The position numbers were made by a program, and so were the translations under genes. Of a stretch of DNA of 14,382 nucleotides, positions 7,461-14,382 are shown piece after piece. Location of the stretch: positions 1 to 14,382 of the forward strand of contig CAAGDO010000169.1 of NCBI GenBank assembly GCA_900768625.1, written 5' to 3'. The notes under the pieces are model-generated. The model made no database searches. It was given only the letters and a program-made list of their open reading frames with translations, and was not told the origin of the DNA. The DNA comes from Bacteroidaceae bacterium. GTDB taxonomy: Bacteria > Bacteroidota > Bacteroidia > Bacteroidales > Bacteroidaceae. Numbering within the stretch: the first letter of the stretch is position 1; every line of letters begins with the position of its first letter.

Positions 7461-9107
7461 ATGGCACAAGTACCCGAATTCAAGTATGCTCCCATGTTCC
7501 AGCTTGGCGAGGACAAGACGTCCTATCGTCTGCTCTCAAAGGAAGGCGTGAGCACTGCCTCATTTGAAGGCAAAACAATCCTGAAAGTTACCAAGGAAGC
7601 CCTCACTTTGCTTGCTCAGCAAGCTTTCCACGATGTGGAATTCATGCTCCGTCGTGAGCACAACCTGCAGGTGGCAGCCATTCTGAAGGATCCTGAAGCT
7701 TCGGAAAACGACAAATACGTGGCTTTGCAGTTCCTCCGCAACGCTGAAACAGCCGTGAAAGGTATCCTCCCCTTCTGCCAGGATACGGGTACGGCTATCA
7801 TCCACGGCGAAAAGGGTCAGCGTGTATGGACCGACTTTGAGGATGAGGAAGCTTTGAGCCGCGGTGTGTACAACACCTTTACGCAGGACAACCTCCGCTA
7901 TTCCCAGAATGCTCCGCTCAATATGTACGACGAGGTGAACACTCGCTGCAACCTCCCCGCACAGATTGACATCGAAGCCGTGGAAGGCGATGAATATCGC
8001 TTCGTGATGGTGGCAAAGGGTGGCGGTTCAGCCAACAAGACTTATTTCTACCCCATGACCAAGGCAACCATCCAGAACGAAGGTACGTTGCTGCCCTTCC
8101 TCGTGGAGAAGATGAAGAGCCTCGGTACGGCTGCATGTCCTCCCTATCACATCGCATTTGTGATTGGCGGTACCAGTGCAGAAAAGAACCTTCTTACGGT
8201 GAAGCTCGCTTCCATCAAGTACTACGATAACCTTCCCACCACCGGTGACGAAACGGGTCGTGCATTCCGCGATGTGGAACTCGAAGAAAAGCTCCTCAAA
8301 GAGGCTTATAAGATTGGCCTCGGCGCACAGTTCGGCGGTAAGTACTTGGCTCACGATATCCGCGTGATTCGTCTGCCGCGTCACGGCGCAAGCTGCCCCA
8401 TCGGTATGGGCGTAAGCTGCTCAGCCGACCGCAACATCAAGGCCAAGATCAACAAGGACGGTATCTGGCTTGAGCAGATGGATGAGAATCCTTCTGAATT
8501 GATTCCTGAAGAATACCGCCAGCCGGGAGAAGGCGGCGAAGGCATCGTGATTGACCTTGACAAGGGTATGGATGCTGTTCGTGCCGAACTCACCAAGTAT
8601 CCCGTCAGCACCCGCGTCAGCCTCAACGGTACCATCATCGTGGCCCGCGACATCGCACACGCCAAGTTGAAGGCTCGCCTTGATGCCGGCGAAGAAATGC
8701 CTCAGTACTTCAAGGATCACCCCATCCTCTATGCTGGACCGGCCAAGACTCCCGAGGGTTATCCTTGCGGCAGTATGGGTCCGACCACGGCCAACCGTAT
8801 GGACCCCTATGTGGATGAATTCCAGGATCACGGAGCAAGCCTCGTGATGATTGCCAAGGGTAACCGTACCGATGTCGTGACAGAAGCTTGCAAGAAGCAT
8901 GGCGGTTTCTATCTCGGCACCATCGGTGGCGTGGCTGCTGTGCTTTCAAAGAGCAGCATCAAGAGCATTGAGTGCGTGGAATATCCCGAACTCGGAATGG
9001 AAGCTATCTGGAAGATTCGTGTGGAAGACTTCCCTGCCTTCATCCTCGTTGATGACAAGGGCAACGACTTCTTCAAGCAGTTGAATCCCTGCACGGCTTG
9101 CCATTGA
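7461..9107 (+). CDS. Class I (iron-sulfur) fumarate hydratase
   Basis: This 548-residue cytosolic enzyme interconverts fumarate and malate. In anaerobic Bacteroidetes it works in the reductive branch from oxaloacetate to succinate. It is a single-chain class I fumarase with alpha and beta domains fused, as in E. coli FumA/FumB and of the same length. The three [4Fe-4S] ligands are C106 in LPFCQDTGT, C226 in AACPPYH and C312 in ASCPIGMG, matching the spacing of the E. coli cysteines. Further signatures are AKGGGSANK (185-193), GGTSAEKNL (236-244) and, in the beta domain, GPTTANRMD and GGVAAVLSK. The start at 7461 fits homologues. It is transcribed from a region with several promoter-like boxes and ends before a strong bidirectional terminator. 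The cluster type is oxygen-sensitive, consistent with an anaerobe. Confidence 0.96.
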   Translation: MAQVPEFKYAPMFQLGEDKTSYRLLSKEGVSTASFEGKTILKVTKEALTLLAQQAFHDVEFMLRREHNLQVAAILKDPEASENDKYVALQFLRNAETAVKGILPFCQDTGTAIIHGEKGQRVWTDFEDEEALSRGVYNTFTQDNLRYSQNAPLNMYDEVNTRCNLPAQIDIEAVEGDEYRFVMVAKGGGSANKTYFYPMTKATIQNEGTLLPFLVEKMKSLGTAACPPYHIAFVIGGTSAEKNLLTVKLASIKYYDNLPTTGDETGRAFRDVELEEKLLKEAYKIGLGAQFGGKYLAHDIRVIRLPRHGASCPIGMGVSCSADRNIKAKINKDGIWLEQMDENPSELIPEEYRQPGEGGEGIVIDLDKGMDAVRAELTKYPVSTRVSLNGTIIVARDIAHAKLKARLDAGEEMPQYFKDHPILYAGPAKTPEGYPCGSMGPTTANRMDPYVDEFQDHGASLVMIAKGNRTDVVTEACKKHGGFYLGTIGGVAAVLSKSSIKSIECVEYPELGMEAIWKIRVEDFPAFILVDDKGNDFFKQLNPCTACH

Positions 9108-9178
9108 TAAGACTGATGATAAGTCTGATACCGTAGTCCTGTAGTGGACCAGGGGATTCACGCTGACGATTCAAAAAA

Positions 9179-9227
9179 ATACCGGTGATTGTCCGTTTTC
9201 GTTTGGACAGTCACCGGTATTCTTTTT
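9179..9227 (+). terminator. Strong bidirectional terminator after fumarase
   Basis: ATACCGGTGA (9179-9188) pairs with TCACCGGTAT (9211-9220) and GTCC (9191-9194) with GGAC (9205-9208) around a 10-base loop. A T run (9221-9227) follows, and an A run (9173-9178) precedes, so the stem can terminate transcription from either side. It begins 71 bases after the fumarase stop. Confidence 0.9.
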
Positions 9228-9248
9228 CCTGCTAGCGGTTATGATTCG

Positions 9249-9302
9249 AAAATCCCAAGGGGCTGGCAAGCAACGTTGTGTTTGCCATCCCCTTGGGATT
9301 TT
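9249..9302 (-). terminator. Terminator of the GIN-domain gene
   Basis: AAAATCCCAAGGGG (9249-9262) pairs perfectly with CCCCTTGGGATTTT (9289-9302), and GGCAA (9265-9269) with TTGCC (9282-9286). The stem lies 13 bases past the minus-strand stop codon at 9316-9318 and ends in a T run when read on the minus strand. A/T runs on both sides make it usable in both directions. Confidence 0.85.
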
Positions 9303-9315
9303 CTGTTGTGTGGGG

Positions 9316-10278
9316 TTATAGTTTTGTGACCTCGGGTGTACCGCTCCATTCCACATTTCCGCAAGAGGATTCTTTGAAACGGAGTTTTTTCACTTTTGCC
9401 GAGTGGATGCTTGCTCCACTGCTGGCTTCGGCGCGGGCTGAGGCTGCTTTCAAGGATGATGCGTCAATCCTGCCGGCACTTGATGCGTTCATCGATATTT
9501 CACCGTCTGCAATTCCGCTTAATTCGAGTGTGGCACCGCTGCTGACTGTCGTAATCACCGGAGAAGGATTGTCATTGAGCGAAAGCTTTCCAGAAGAACC
9601 GCTCGATATATCCACCTTTAAACCGTTGATGGCTACCACGTCAGTCAGGGTGACCGAACTTCCGCTTGAGGCATCTATTCCTATGCGGTCGGCGTGTGCT
9701 GATTGAGCACGGAAGGAGGCTCCGCTTGACGTGTTGGCGTGGAAGGTACCGCAACTGATGGCGTTGGCCTTGATGTCGCTTCCGCTGTTTGCTTTAAACT
9801 CCAGGGACGACGGATGACTGATTGTTCCCACGAATTGCAGTGTGCTGCCGCTGCTCATTTCAACTTTCGACGGTGTGGGAGCAGTGATTTCCACTCGGGC
9901 GGCCAGTTCGAATTTCTTATGCTTGAGTTCGCTACGCAGACGTTCAATGTCCCAGCCCACGGTCATTACGCCGTTTTTTACGCTCGCCGTGAGATAGTTG
10001 GCATATTCTCGAGTGACGGTGACTTTCATGGAAGCAGCGCTTTTCGGGCCTTGTTTGAAAATGACTTCCACGCCAGTGCTGGCTTTAAGCGATGAAAATG
10101 CGGTCAGCGGTGAGCGCTTTGTGATGACCTTTGTGGGGTCGGATAGGGTGGAACGGTTGGTGATGATGCTCACGCCATTGATGTTTGTCGTGCTGTTCTG
10201 CGCAAAGCTATCAGAAGGCAAGTTGCTGCATGCGAAAAGGGCAAGAGCGAAAAGAAAACTGGATAATGACTTTTTCAT
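9316..10278 (-). CDS. Secreted GIN-domain (DUF2807) beta-helix protein
   Basis: The 320-residue product has a signal peptide and resembles the Bacteroidetes putative auto-transporter adhesin head GIN domain family (DUF2807), whose biochemical role is unknown. Residues 55-130 contain the typical opening strand region (FSSLKASTGVEVIFKQG). From 142 onward a short motif, SSGS or close variants, recurs at 142, 164, 184, 204, 225, 246, 266, 286 and 304. This period of 20-21 residues is expected of one turn of a right-handed parallel beta-helix. Two export outcomes are possible: lipoprotein processing at C17 (LFAC, with an unusual Phe at -2) or signal peptidase I cleavage after SFA with Q27 at the new N-terminus. 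The gene stands alone on the minus strand, convergent with fumarase and divergent from asparaginase. No clear promoter box was found upstream. Confidence 0.85.
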   Translation of the reverse strand: MKKSLSSFLFALALFACSNLPSDSFAQNSTTNINGVSIITNRSTLSDPTKVITKRSPLTAFSSLKASTGVEVIFKQGPKSAASMKVTVTREYANYLTASVKNGVMTVGWDIERLRSELKHKKFELAARVEITAPTPSKVEMSSGSTLQFVGTISHPSSLEFKANSGSDIKANAISCGTFHANTSSGASFRAQSAHADRIGIDASSGSSVTLTDVVAINGLKVDISSGSSGKLSLNDNPSPVITTVSSGATLELSGIADGEISMNASSAGRIDASSLKAASARAEASSGASIHSAKVKKLRFKESSCGNVEWSGTPEVTKL

Positions 10279-10743
10279 GTGCGTTGTTTTTAGTCGTTAT
10301 TGGTGGAAACAGTTCGGGAAAGAAGCGGTTGGGGGTTGATTGATGCTTCTGATTTCAAGGATGGAATACTTGAACGTCCGAATCTGTTCTTTATGAAGTT
10401 GTCTGAACTTTTATGAAATTCAAATCAAATCTTCGTCAGAAAAGTTTAGACGACTTCTATAGGTATAACGCAGCGTGCGTGTGTTTGTAACAAAAAAAAC
10501 TTTTTTTCGGGCAAAAACTTCAACAAGGGGTTTCATGCTGTATTTCTGCTAACCTTAAAAAGAAAAAGTGCAGATTGTCGTTCTGTTATCTTATACGTGG
10601 ATATGCAGAGATAAATTGACAAATAGCAAGGTTCTGCTTTCGCCATTAAGATGGAAAACACCTTGGCATTTGCCATATTGCTATAGTTGTTTGACGGTGA
10701 CGTTTAAAATATGCTAAGTGATTATGGGTAAGATTCAGTAAAA
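10279..10743. other. 465-bp divergent intergenic region between the GIN-domain gene and asparaginase
   Basis: No gene is supported. It contains the short MITE-like copy (10395-10457), an A-run/T-run stretch near 10491-10507 and an AT-rich stretch with short inverted repeats. The clearest of these is ATAGCAA (10623-10629) with TTGCTAT (10678-10684), and CAAGG/CCTTG (10627-10631, 10661-10665) inside it. These lie upstream of the likely asparaginase start of transcription, so they may be operator-like DNA sites or chance. Their role is unknown. Confidence 0.6.
10395..10457. mobile_element. MITE-like element, short internally deleted copy (63 bp)
   Basis: It shares both ends with the 192-bp element at 4676-4867: GAAGTTGTCTGAACTTT (10395-10411, one base different) and AAAGTTTAGACGACTTC (10441-10457, identical). 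The interior matches the long copy on both sides of one AAATTCAA. It therefore equals the long copy minus exactly the 130 bp between its two AAATTCAA repeats, plus one extra A before the right arm. It could fold into a near-perfect hairpin and lies in the divergent region upstream of two genes. Confidence 0.7.
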
Positions 10744-10748
10744 ATGCG

Positions 10749-10756
10749 TAGCTTTG
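10749..10756 (+). promoter_or_regulatory. -7 promoter box overlapping the upstream ansA start codon region
   Basis: TAGCTTTG matches TAnnTTTG fully, but there is no good TTTG at the expected -33 position (around 10725). Transcription would begin near 10760-10764, right at the ATG at 10762. This favours that ATG over the one at 10744 and implies a leaderless or nearly leaderless mRNA. A weaker alternative is TTTG at 10690-10693 with TAAGTGAT at 10715-10722. Confidence 0.4.
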
Positions 10757-10761
10757 CACAC

Positions 10762-11802
10762 ATGGAACAGCCACGAACTCCACATATACTCATTATATAT
10801 ACGGGAGGAACAATCGGAATGATTGAAAATCCCGAAACTGGAGCGCTTGAAAATTTTGATTTCGAGCAGTTCCGCCACTATGTGCCCGAACTCAACCAGT
10901 TCAACTATCATATCGATGCCTTGACGTTCAACCCTCCTATCGATTCTTCCGATATGGAGCCGCGTTATTGGGTGAAAATCGCCCATATCATAGCAGACCA
11001 CTATGATGCCTACGACGGATTTGTGTTGCTTCATGGCACCGACACCATGGCGTATACCGCTTCAGCTTTGAGCTTCTTGCTTGAAAACCTCGGTAAACCC
11101 GTCATCGTCACCGGTTCGCAGCTTCCCATCGGACAGCTTCGTACCGATGGAAAGGAAAATCTGCTCACCAGCATCGAGATAGCCGCCGCGCGCAATGCCG
11201 ACGGCCAACCGATTGTGCCCGAAGTGTGCATTTTCTTCGAAAGCCGACTGATGCGAGGTAATCGTACGACGAAGATTAACGCAGAAGGTTTCAATGCCTT
11301 CCGTTCCTTCAACCTGTCGTCTTTGGCGCATGCTGGTATTCACATCAAATATGAGACTCATCTGATTCGTCATCCGCAACCCAATGCACGCTTCACACCA
11401 CATTTCCTGATGGATAACAACGTGATGATTCTCACGCTCTTCCCTGGCATACGTAAGGAGGTGGTCGACACCATCTTCACCGTCAACGGTTTACGGGCAT
11501 TGGTGCTGAAAACGTTTGGTTCGGGTAACGCTCCGCAAAAGCCCTGGTTCGTTGATCGGATTCGCGAACTGATTCAGCGCGGCGTGATTGTGGTCAATAT
11601 CACTCAATGTTCGAAAGGTACCGTCGAGATGCACCGTTACGAAACGGGGCTTCAGTTGCTGAATGCCGGTGTGATCAATGGCTATGACAGTACCCTCGAG
11701 AGTATGCTCACCAAACTCATGTTCCTTATCGGACACGGTTATAGCCGCGAGGAAATCATCAAGAAGATGAACACCTCCATTGCAGGTGAAATCACCATTT
11801 GA
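10762..11802 (+). CDS. ansA: Type I (cytosolic) L-asparaginase
   Basis: The enzyme hydrolyses L-asparagine to aspartate and ammonia. It has no signal peptide, so it is the cytosolic type I form. Counting from ATG 10762 (346 residues), family active-site positions are seen as YTGGTIGM (13-20, catalytic T17), the DSSDMEP substrate loop (61-67), LLHGTDTM (89-96, with T93 and D94 of the second Thr-Asp pair) and the lysine K171 in RTTKIN. The C-terminal allosteric-type domain is present and full length. An ATG at 10744 would add six residues, MRSFAH, but those codons overlap a -7 promoter box. Homologues begin close to IxLLxYTGGTIGM, so I prefer 10762. The gene is followed by two hairpins and appears monocistronic. 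The aspartate formed can feed fumarate through other enzymes not in the window. Confidence 0.93.
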   Translation: MEQPRTPHILIIYTGGTIGMIENPETGALENFDFEQFRHYVPELNQFNYHIDALTFNPPIDSSDMEPRYWVKIAHIIADHYDAYDGFVLLHGTDTMAYTASALSFLLENLGKPVIVTGSQLPIGQLRTDGKENLLTSIEIAAARNADGQPIVPEVCIFFESRLMRGNRTTKINAEGFNAFRSFNLSSLAHAGIHIKYETHLIRHPQPNARFTPHFLMDNNVMILTLFPGIRKEVVDTIFTVNGLRALVLKTFGSGNAPQKPWFVDRIRELIQRGVIVVNITQCSKGTVEMHRYETGLQLLNAGVINGYDSTLESMLTKLMFLIGHGYSREEIIKKMNTSIAGEITI

Positions 11803-11804
11803 TA

Positions 11805-11831
11805 CGGCTTCATTTGCTTCGCAAAGTGCCG
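11805..11831 (+). terminator. Hairpin just after ansA, possible terminator
   Basis: CGGC (11805-11808) pairs with GCCG (11828-11831) and TTTGC (11813-11817) with GCAAA (11821-11825) around a TTC loop, with a small internal loop between. It starts three bases after the ansA stop, but no T run follows directly. It may instead be a 3'-end stabilising stem. Confidence 0.4.
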
Positions 11832-11863
11832 TTGGCAGGATTCTGCTCCACCTCTTTTTTGTA

Positions 11864-11919
11864 GTGAGGCTATGAAGTCAGGCGCCCATTGTGCGCAGCA
11901 AAGGGCTTCATGGCCTCAC
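11864..11919 (+). terminator. Large hairpin between ansA and the importer operon
   Basis: GTGAGGC (11864-11870) pairs with GCCTCAC (11913-11919) and ATGAAG (11872-11877) with CTTCAT (11906-11911). One unpaired base lies on each side, and an inner GCGC/GCGC stem is possible (11882-11885, 11893-11896). T-rich sequence follows (TCTTTTTCC, then TTTTTT near 11934). It is a plausible ansA terminator. Lying 48 bases before the binding-protein start, it could also be a leader or attenuator of the importer operon. Confidence 0.55.
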
Positions 11920-11966
11920 GAATCTTTTTCCTGTTTTTTCCATACACTATATATTAATATATCTCC

Positions 11967-13106
11967 ATGTCATCAATCTGTCGTTTCTTTGTCGGCTTGA
12001 CAGCGGTTTTCCAGCTCTGTCTGCTTTCATCGTGTACCACACACAGCACATCAGATGGAGGACAAGACGTCACGCTCCGCCATGCCTCCTTGCTCGAAAT
12101 GGCTGAGGCTGATTCCTTCATCCTTGTACGCGTGAAGAATCCTTGGCGTACGAACGAAACGCTGGCCACCTATGTCCTTGTGCCCCGTGCTTATGACCGT
12201 CTGCCTCATCAACTCCCGGAAGGCACGGTGGTGCGCACGCCTCTTCAGCGCACGGTGGTCACCAGTTCCGTGCATGCTTCCCTGGCCCTTGAGCTGCGCT
12301 GTATTTCTCAGTTGGTTGGCATGACTGACGTTGATTATGTGGTGGATCCGTTGCTTCGTGCCCGCATCGGAAAGGGGAACGGACAATTGCGCCCTTTGGG
12401 CTCTTCCATGCAGCCCGACATCGAGTTGTTTCGTGCTGCAGGGGCAGATGCCGTTTTCGTTTCGCCTTTTGAAAATGCAGGTCATGGTGCCATTGACCGT
12501 TTAGGCATTCCTGTCATCGAGTGTGCAGACTATATGGAAACTTCGCCTCTCGGACGAGCCGAATGGGTGCGCTTCTTCGGGCGCCTTTGGGGCAAGGCAG
12601 AGCAGGCAGATTCGCTCTTCCAGGTTGTTGAACGCGAATATTCTGCTTTGGCCGAACAAGTGGGGCGTTTGCGTGAGGTCCGTCCCACTGTCATGTGCGA
12701 CTTGCCGATGGGCGGCACATGGTATGAACCTGGTGGCGGAAGTACCATGGGAATCATGCTTCGCGATGCTGGAGCACGTTACCTATGGGCGGACCGAGAT
12801 GAAGCTGGCAGTTTGATGCTCAATTTCGAAAGTGTGTTTGCCCGTGGACGCGAGGCTCAGATATGGCTGGTGAAATATGGTGCTCCTGCTGATGCCACCT
12901 ATTCTTCTATCCAGCGCGACAATGTCCATTTTGCGGAATTCAATGCTTGGAAAACGCGCAAGATGTGGGGCTGCAACACGACTCAAGTGCCGTTCTACGA
13001 AGCCACACCTTTCTATCCCGAGCGTTTGCTTCGCAATCTGGTGGGCATATTCCATCCCGGTTGCCTTGAAAGCCCCGATACAACATACTATCGCCCGCTT
13101 CGTTGA
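11967..13106 (+). CDS. Lipoprotein substrate-binding protein of an iron/siderophore, heme or cobalamin ABC importer
   Basis: The 379-residue product has a lipoprotein signal peptide with lipobox LSSC and C23 as the acylated residue, so it is membrane-anchored facing the periplasm. The body follows the class III (BtuF/FhuD-like) binding-protein pattern. The first lobe has TPLQRTVVTSSVHASLALEL (91-110), the location-defining VGMTDVDYV and QPDIELFRAAGADAVFVSPF (149-168). A long helix near 200-235 follows, then a second lobe with RPTVMCDLPMGGTWYEPGGG (239-258) and DAGARYLWAD. Ligand identity is not readable from sequence; Bacteroidetes homologues are usually annotated for ferric-siderophore or cobalamin-type uptake. 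It precedes a FecCD-family permease by 27 bases, so they form an operon. The 14-bp palindrome ATATATTAATATAT (11949-11962) sits just before the ATG. Confidence 0.88.
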   Translation: MSSICRFFVGLTAVFQLCLLSSCTTHSTSDGGQDVTLRHASLLEMAEADSFILVRVKNPWRTNETLATYVLVPRAYDRLPHQLPEGTVVRTPLQRTVVTSSVHASLALELRCISQLVGMTDVDYVVDPLLRARIGKGNGQLRPLGSSMQPDIELFRAAGADAVFVSPFENAGHGAIDRLGIPVIECADYMETSPLGRAEWVRFFGRLWGKAEQADSLFQVVEREYSALAEQVGRLREVRPTVMCDLPMGGTWYEPGGGSTMGIMLRDAGARYLWADRDEAGSLMLNFESVFARGREAQIWLVKYGAPADATYSSIQRDNVHFAEFNAWKTRKMWGCNTTQVPFYEATPFYPERLLRNLVGIFHPGCLESPDTTYYRPLR

Positions 13107-13133
13107 TATCCTTCTCCTTTTTTCAGCCTTCGT

Positions 13134-14144
13134 ATGTCTCACAAATCATCCTTTTTCCTGACACATCTTCTCCTTCTGTTGCTTGTTGTGGCGAATCTGC
13201 TTTGGGGTAGTGTCCATCTTGATGTAGCGGAAGTGGGCCGAGTGGTCTGCGGTCAAGCCGATCCACAGTCGACAGCGGCTTTCATTGTGCTTCAGTCGCG
13301 TCTGCCCCAACTTCTCACGGCTCTTCTTTCGGGAGCGGCCCTTTCGGTTTGCGGACTGGTGATGCAAACGCTTTTTGCCAACCCCCTGGCCGATCCTTCC
13401 CTCCTTGGCGTCAACAGTGGGGCGTCGCTTGGAGCGGCTGTTGTGATGCTGGCTTTGGGTGGAACGGTTGGTGTGGCCGATGGCATGTTGGGTAGCACGA
13501 TGCTCACCATTGTCGGTGCTTTTGTCGGTGCTGCAATGGTCATCTTGCTGCTAGTGGTGGCAAGTAGCATGCTTCGCGGCACATTGGCCCTGCTTGTGGC
13601 TGGCGTGATGTTTAGTTTTGCTATTTCGGCTGTCATTTCGCTGCTCAGTTTCTATGCCACAGCTGATGGCGTGCGTTCGTTTGTCGTGTGGGGGATGGGG
13701 GATTTTTCAGGTGTGACATTGCCCCAAATGCCGCTCTATGCCTTGCTGGTGCTTTTGCCAGGTGTGGCAGTGGGCGTCATGGCGCGTCCGCTTAATGCTT
13801 TGCTGCTCGGACCGGACTATGCCACGAATCTAGGTATTCGAGTGAAGCGTGTTCGCACCCTTTTGCTTTTGCTCACGGGATTGCTCACGGCAACGGTCAC
13901 TGCTCTTTGTGGCCCTGTGTCGTTCATTGGTCTGGCGGTGCCCCATTTGGCGCGTCTTTTCCTCCGTACGGCGGACCATCGGCTTTTACTCCCTTTTTCT
14001 GCCGTACTCGGTGCGAATGTGGCGATGCTTGCCCTTTTGCTGTCGCATCTTCCTGGCGAACGGGGTACGATTCCTCTTGCGGCCATCACGCCGCTCATCG
14101 GTGTACCAGTGGTGCTTTATATCTTGCTGAAAAACCGCCATTAA
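13134..14144 (+). CDS. FecCD/BtuC-family ABC importer permease
   Basis: This 336-residue inner-membrane permease has nine or ten hydrophobic segments, for example residues 7-24, 57-80, 97-115, 122-145, 150-175, 199-217, 242-270, 285-306 and 313-332. Family landmarks are clear: ANPLADPSLLGVNSGA (82-97), the WGMGDFSGV turn (186-194), the coupling-helix region DYATNLGIRVKRVR (228-241), GPVSFIGLAVPHLARL (260-275) and the terminal GVPVVLYILL. It should form a homodimer that takes substrate from the lipoprotein encoded upstream. The ATPase that normally completes the importer is not found. The sequence after the stop is a repeat rather than a third gene, so the ATPase lies beyond the window or elsewhere. 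Confidence 0.93.
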   Translation: MSHKSSFFLTHLLLLLLVVANLLWGSVHLDVAEVGRVVCGQADPQSTAAFIVLQSRLPQLLTALLSGAALSVCGLVMQTLFANPLADPSLLGVNSGASLGAAVVMLALGGTVGVADGMLGSTMLTIVGAFVGAAMVILLLVVASSMLRGTLALLVAGVMFSFAISAVISLLSFYATADGVRSFVVWGMGDFSGVTLPQMPLYALLVLLPGVAVGVMARPLNALLLGPDYATNLGIRVKRVRTLLLLLTGLLTATVTALCGPVSFIGLAVPHLARLFLRTADHRLLLPFSAVLGANVAMLALLLSHLPGERGTIPLAAITPLIGVPVVLYILLKNRH

Positions 14145-14165
14145 ATGGGAAGTTTGAAAGAGGAC

Positions 14166-14363
14166 AGCGAGCGTAAGCACGCAGCATGAACTGGCATTAA
14201 TGGCAAATTGACGGAAATTATAGTCAAACAGAAGTGGTTTGAGAAAATTTCAAGTCCCCATATCATCCGGATTTGCTTGAGCGTGCTGCGCACGCTGGGT
14301 TTCTACATTAATTTCCGTCAATTAGCCATTAATGGCCATAAATACTGCGTGCTTACGCACGCT
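14166..14363. repeat. 198-bp palindromic element with 55-bp inverted arms
   Basis: The left arm 14166-14220 and right arm 14309-14363 are imperfect inverted copies. Blocks GCGTAAGCACGCAG, GGCATTAATGGC (right-hand equivalent GGCCATTAATGGC) and AATTGACGGAAATTA are kept, separated by short diverged stretches. The 88-base centre has no gene but carries a perfect 7-bp stem AGCGTGC/GCACGCT (14280-14296) with a TGC loop, echoing the GCGTGC/GCACGC motif of the arm ends. No flanking duplication is seen, and similar GCGTGC sequence resumes at 14374-14382 where the window stops, so the element may be part of a longer repeat. It resembles a MITE or REP-type palindromic repeat; its family is not recognised. 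Confidence 0.75.
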
Positions 14364-14382
14364 TTCTCCCCTCAGCGTGCAG

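Noticed and set aside
11864..11919. Cobalamin riboswitch before the importer operon
   Set aside because: The leader is too short and lacks the conserved B12-box sequence; only a simple hairpin is visible.

Overview
The window looks like chromosomal DNA of a Bacteroidales bacterium, most likely Prevotellaceae. The evidence is the bifunctional Bacteroides-type Fkp enzyme, DUF2807/GIN-domain surface protein, [4Fe-4S] class I fumarase and agmatine deiminase/N-carbamoylputrescine amidase pair. In addition, start codons lack Shine-Dalgarno sequences, and several upstream regions carry the Bacteroidetes -33/-7 promoter motif (TTTG, about 20 bp, TAnnTTTG). Genus is an inference from protein style, not from a marker gene.

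Layout: fkp (GDP-fucose salvage, 73-2946), then a hairpin terminator and an exported UshA-like 5'-nucleotidase (3047-4645). A 192-bp MITE-like element follows (4676-4867), then aguA and aguB (4899-6999), which turn agmatine into putrescine. A 461-bp intergenic region holds a hairpin and a tandem 73-bp repeat carrying promoter-like boxes (7177-7409), leading into class I fumarase (7461-9107). Two back-to-back terminators (9179-9227 and 9249-9302) separate fumarase from a convergent secreted GIN-domain beta-helix protein on the minus strand (9316-10278). A 465-bp divergent intergenic region holds a 63-bp internally deleted copy of the MITE-like element. Then come cytosolic type I asparaginase (start probably 10762, end 11802), a gap with two hairpins, and a lipoprotein/FecCD-permease pair of an iron, heme or cobalamin ABC importer (11967-14144). 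The window ends in a repeat with 55-bp inverted arms, where the importer ATPase gene might have been expected.

The genes are separate housekeeping or nutrient-handling units, not one pathway. The clear functional couplings are aguA-aguB and the binding protein with its permease. Asparaginase and fumarase both feed C4-dicarboxylate metabolism (aspartate, fumarate, malate), but nothing here shows co-regulation. I see no defence island, prophage, CRISPR array, tRNA or rRNA and no convincing new multi-gene system. The unusual material is non-coding: the promoter-bearing tandem repeat, the full-length/deleted MITE pair, and the large terminal inverted repeat.
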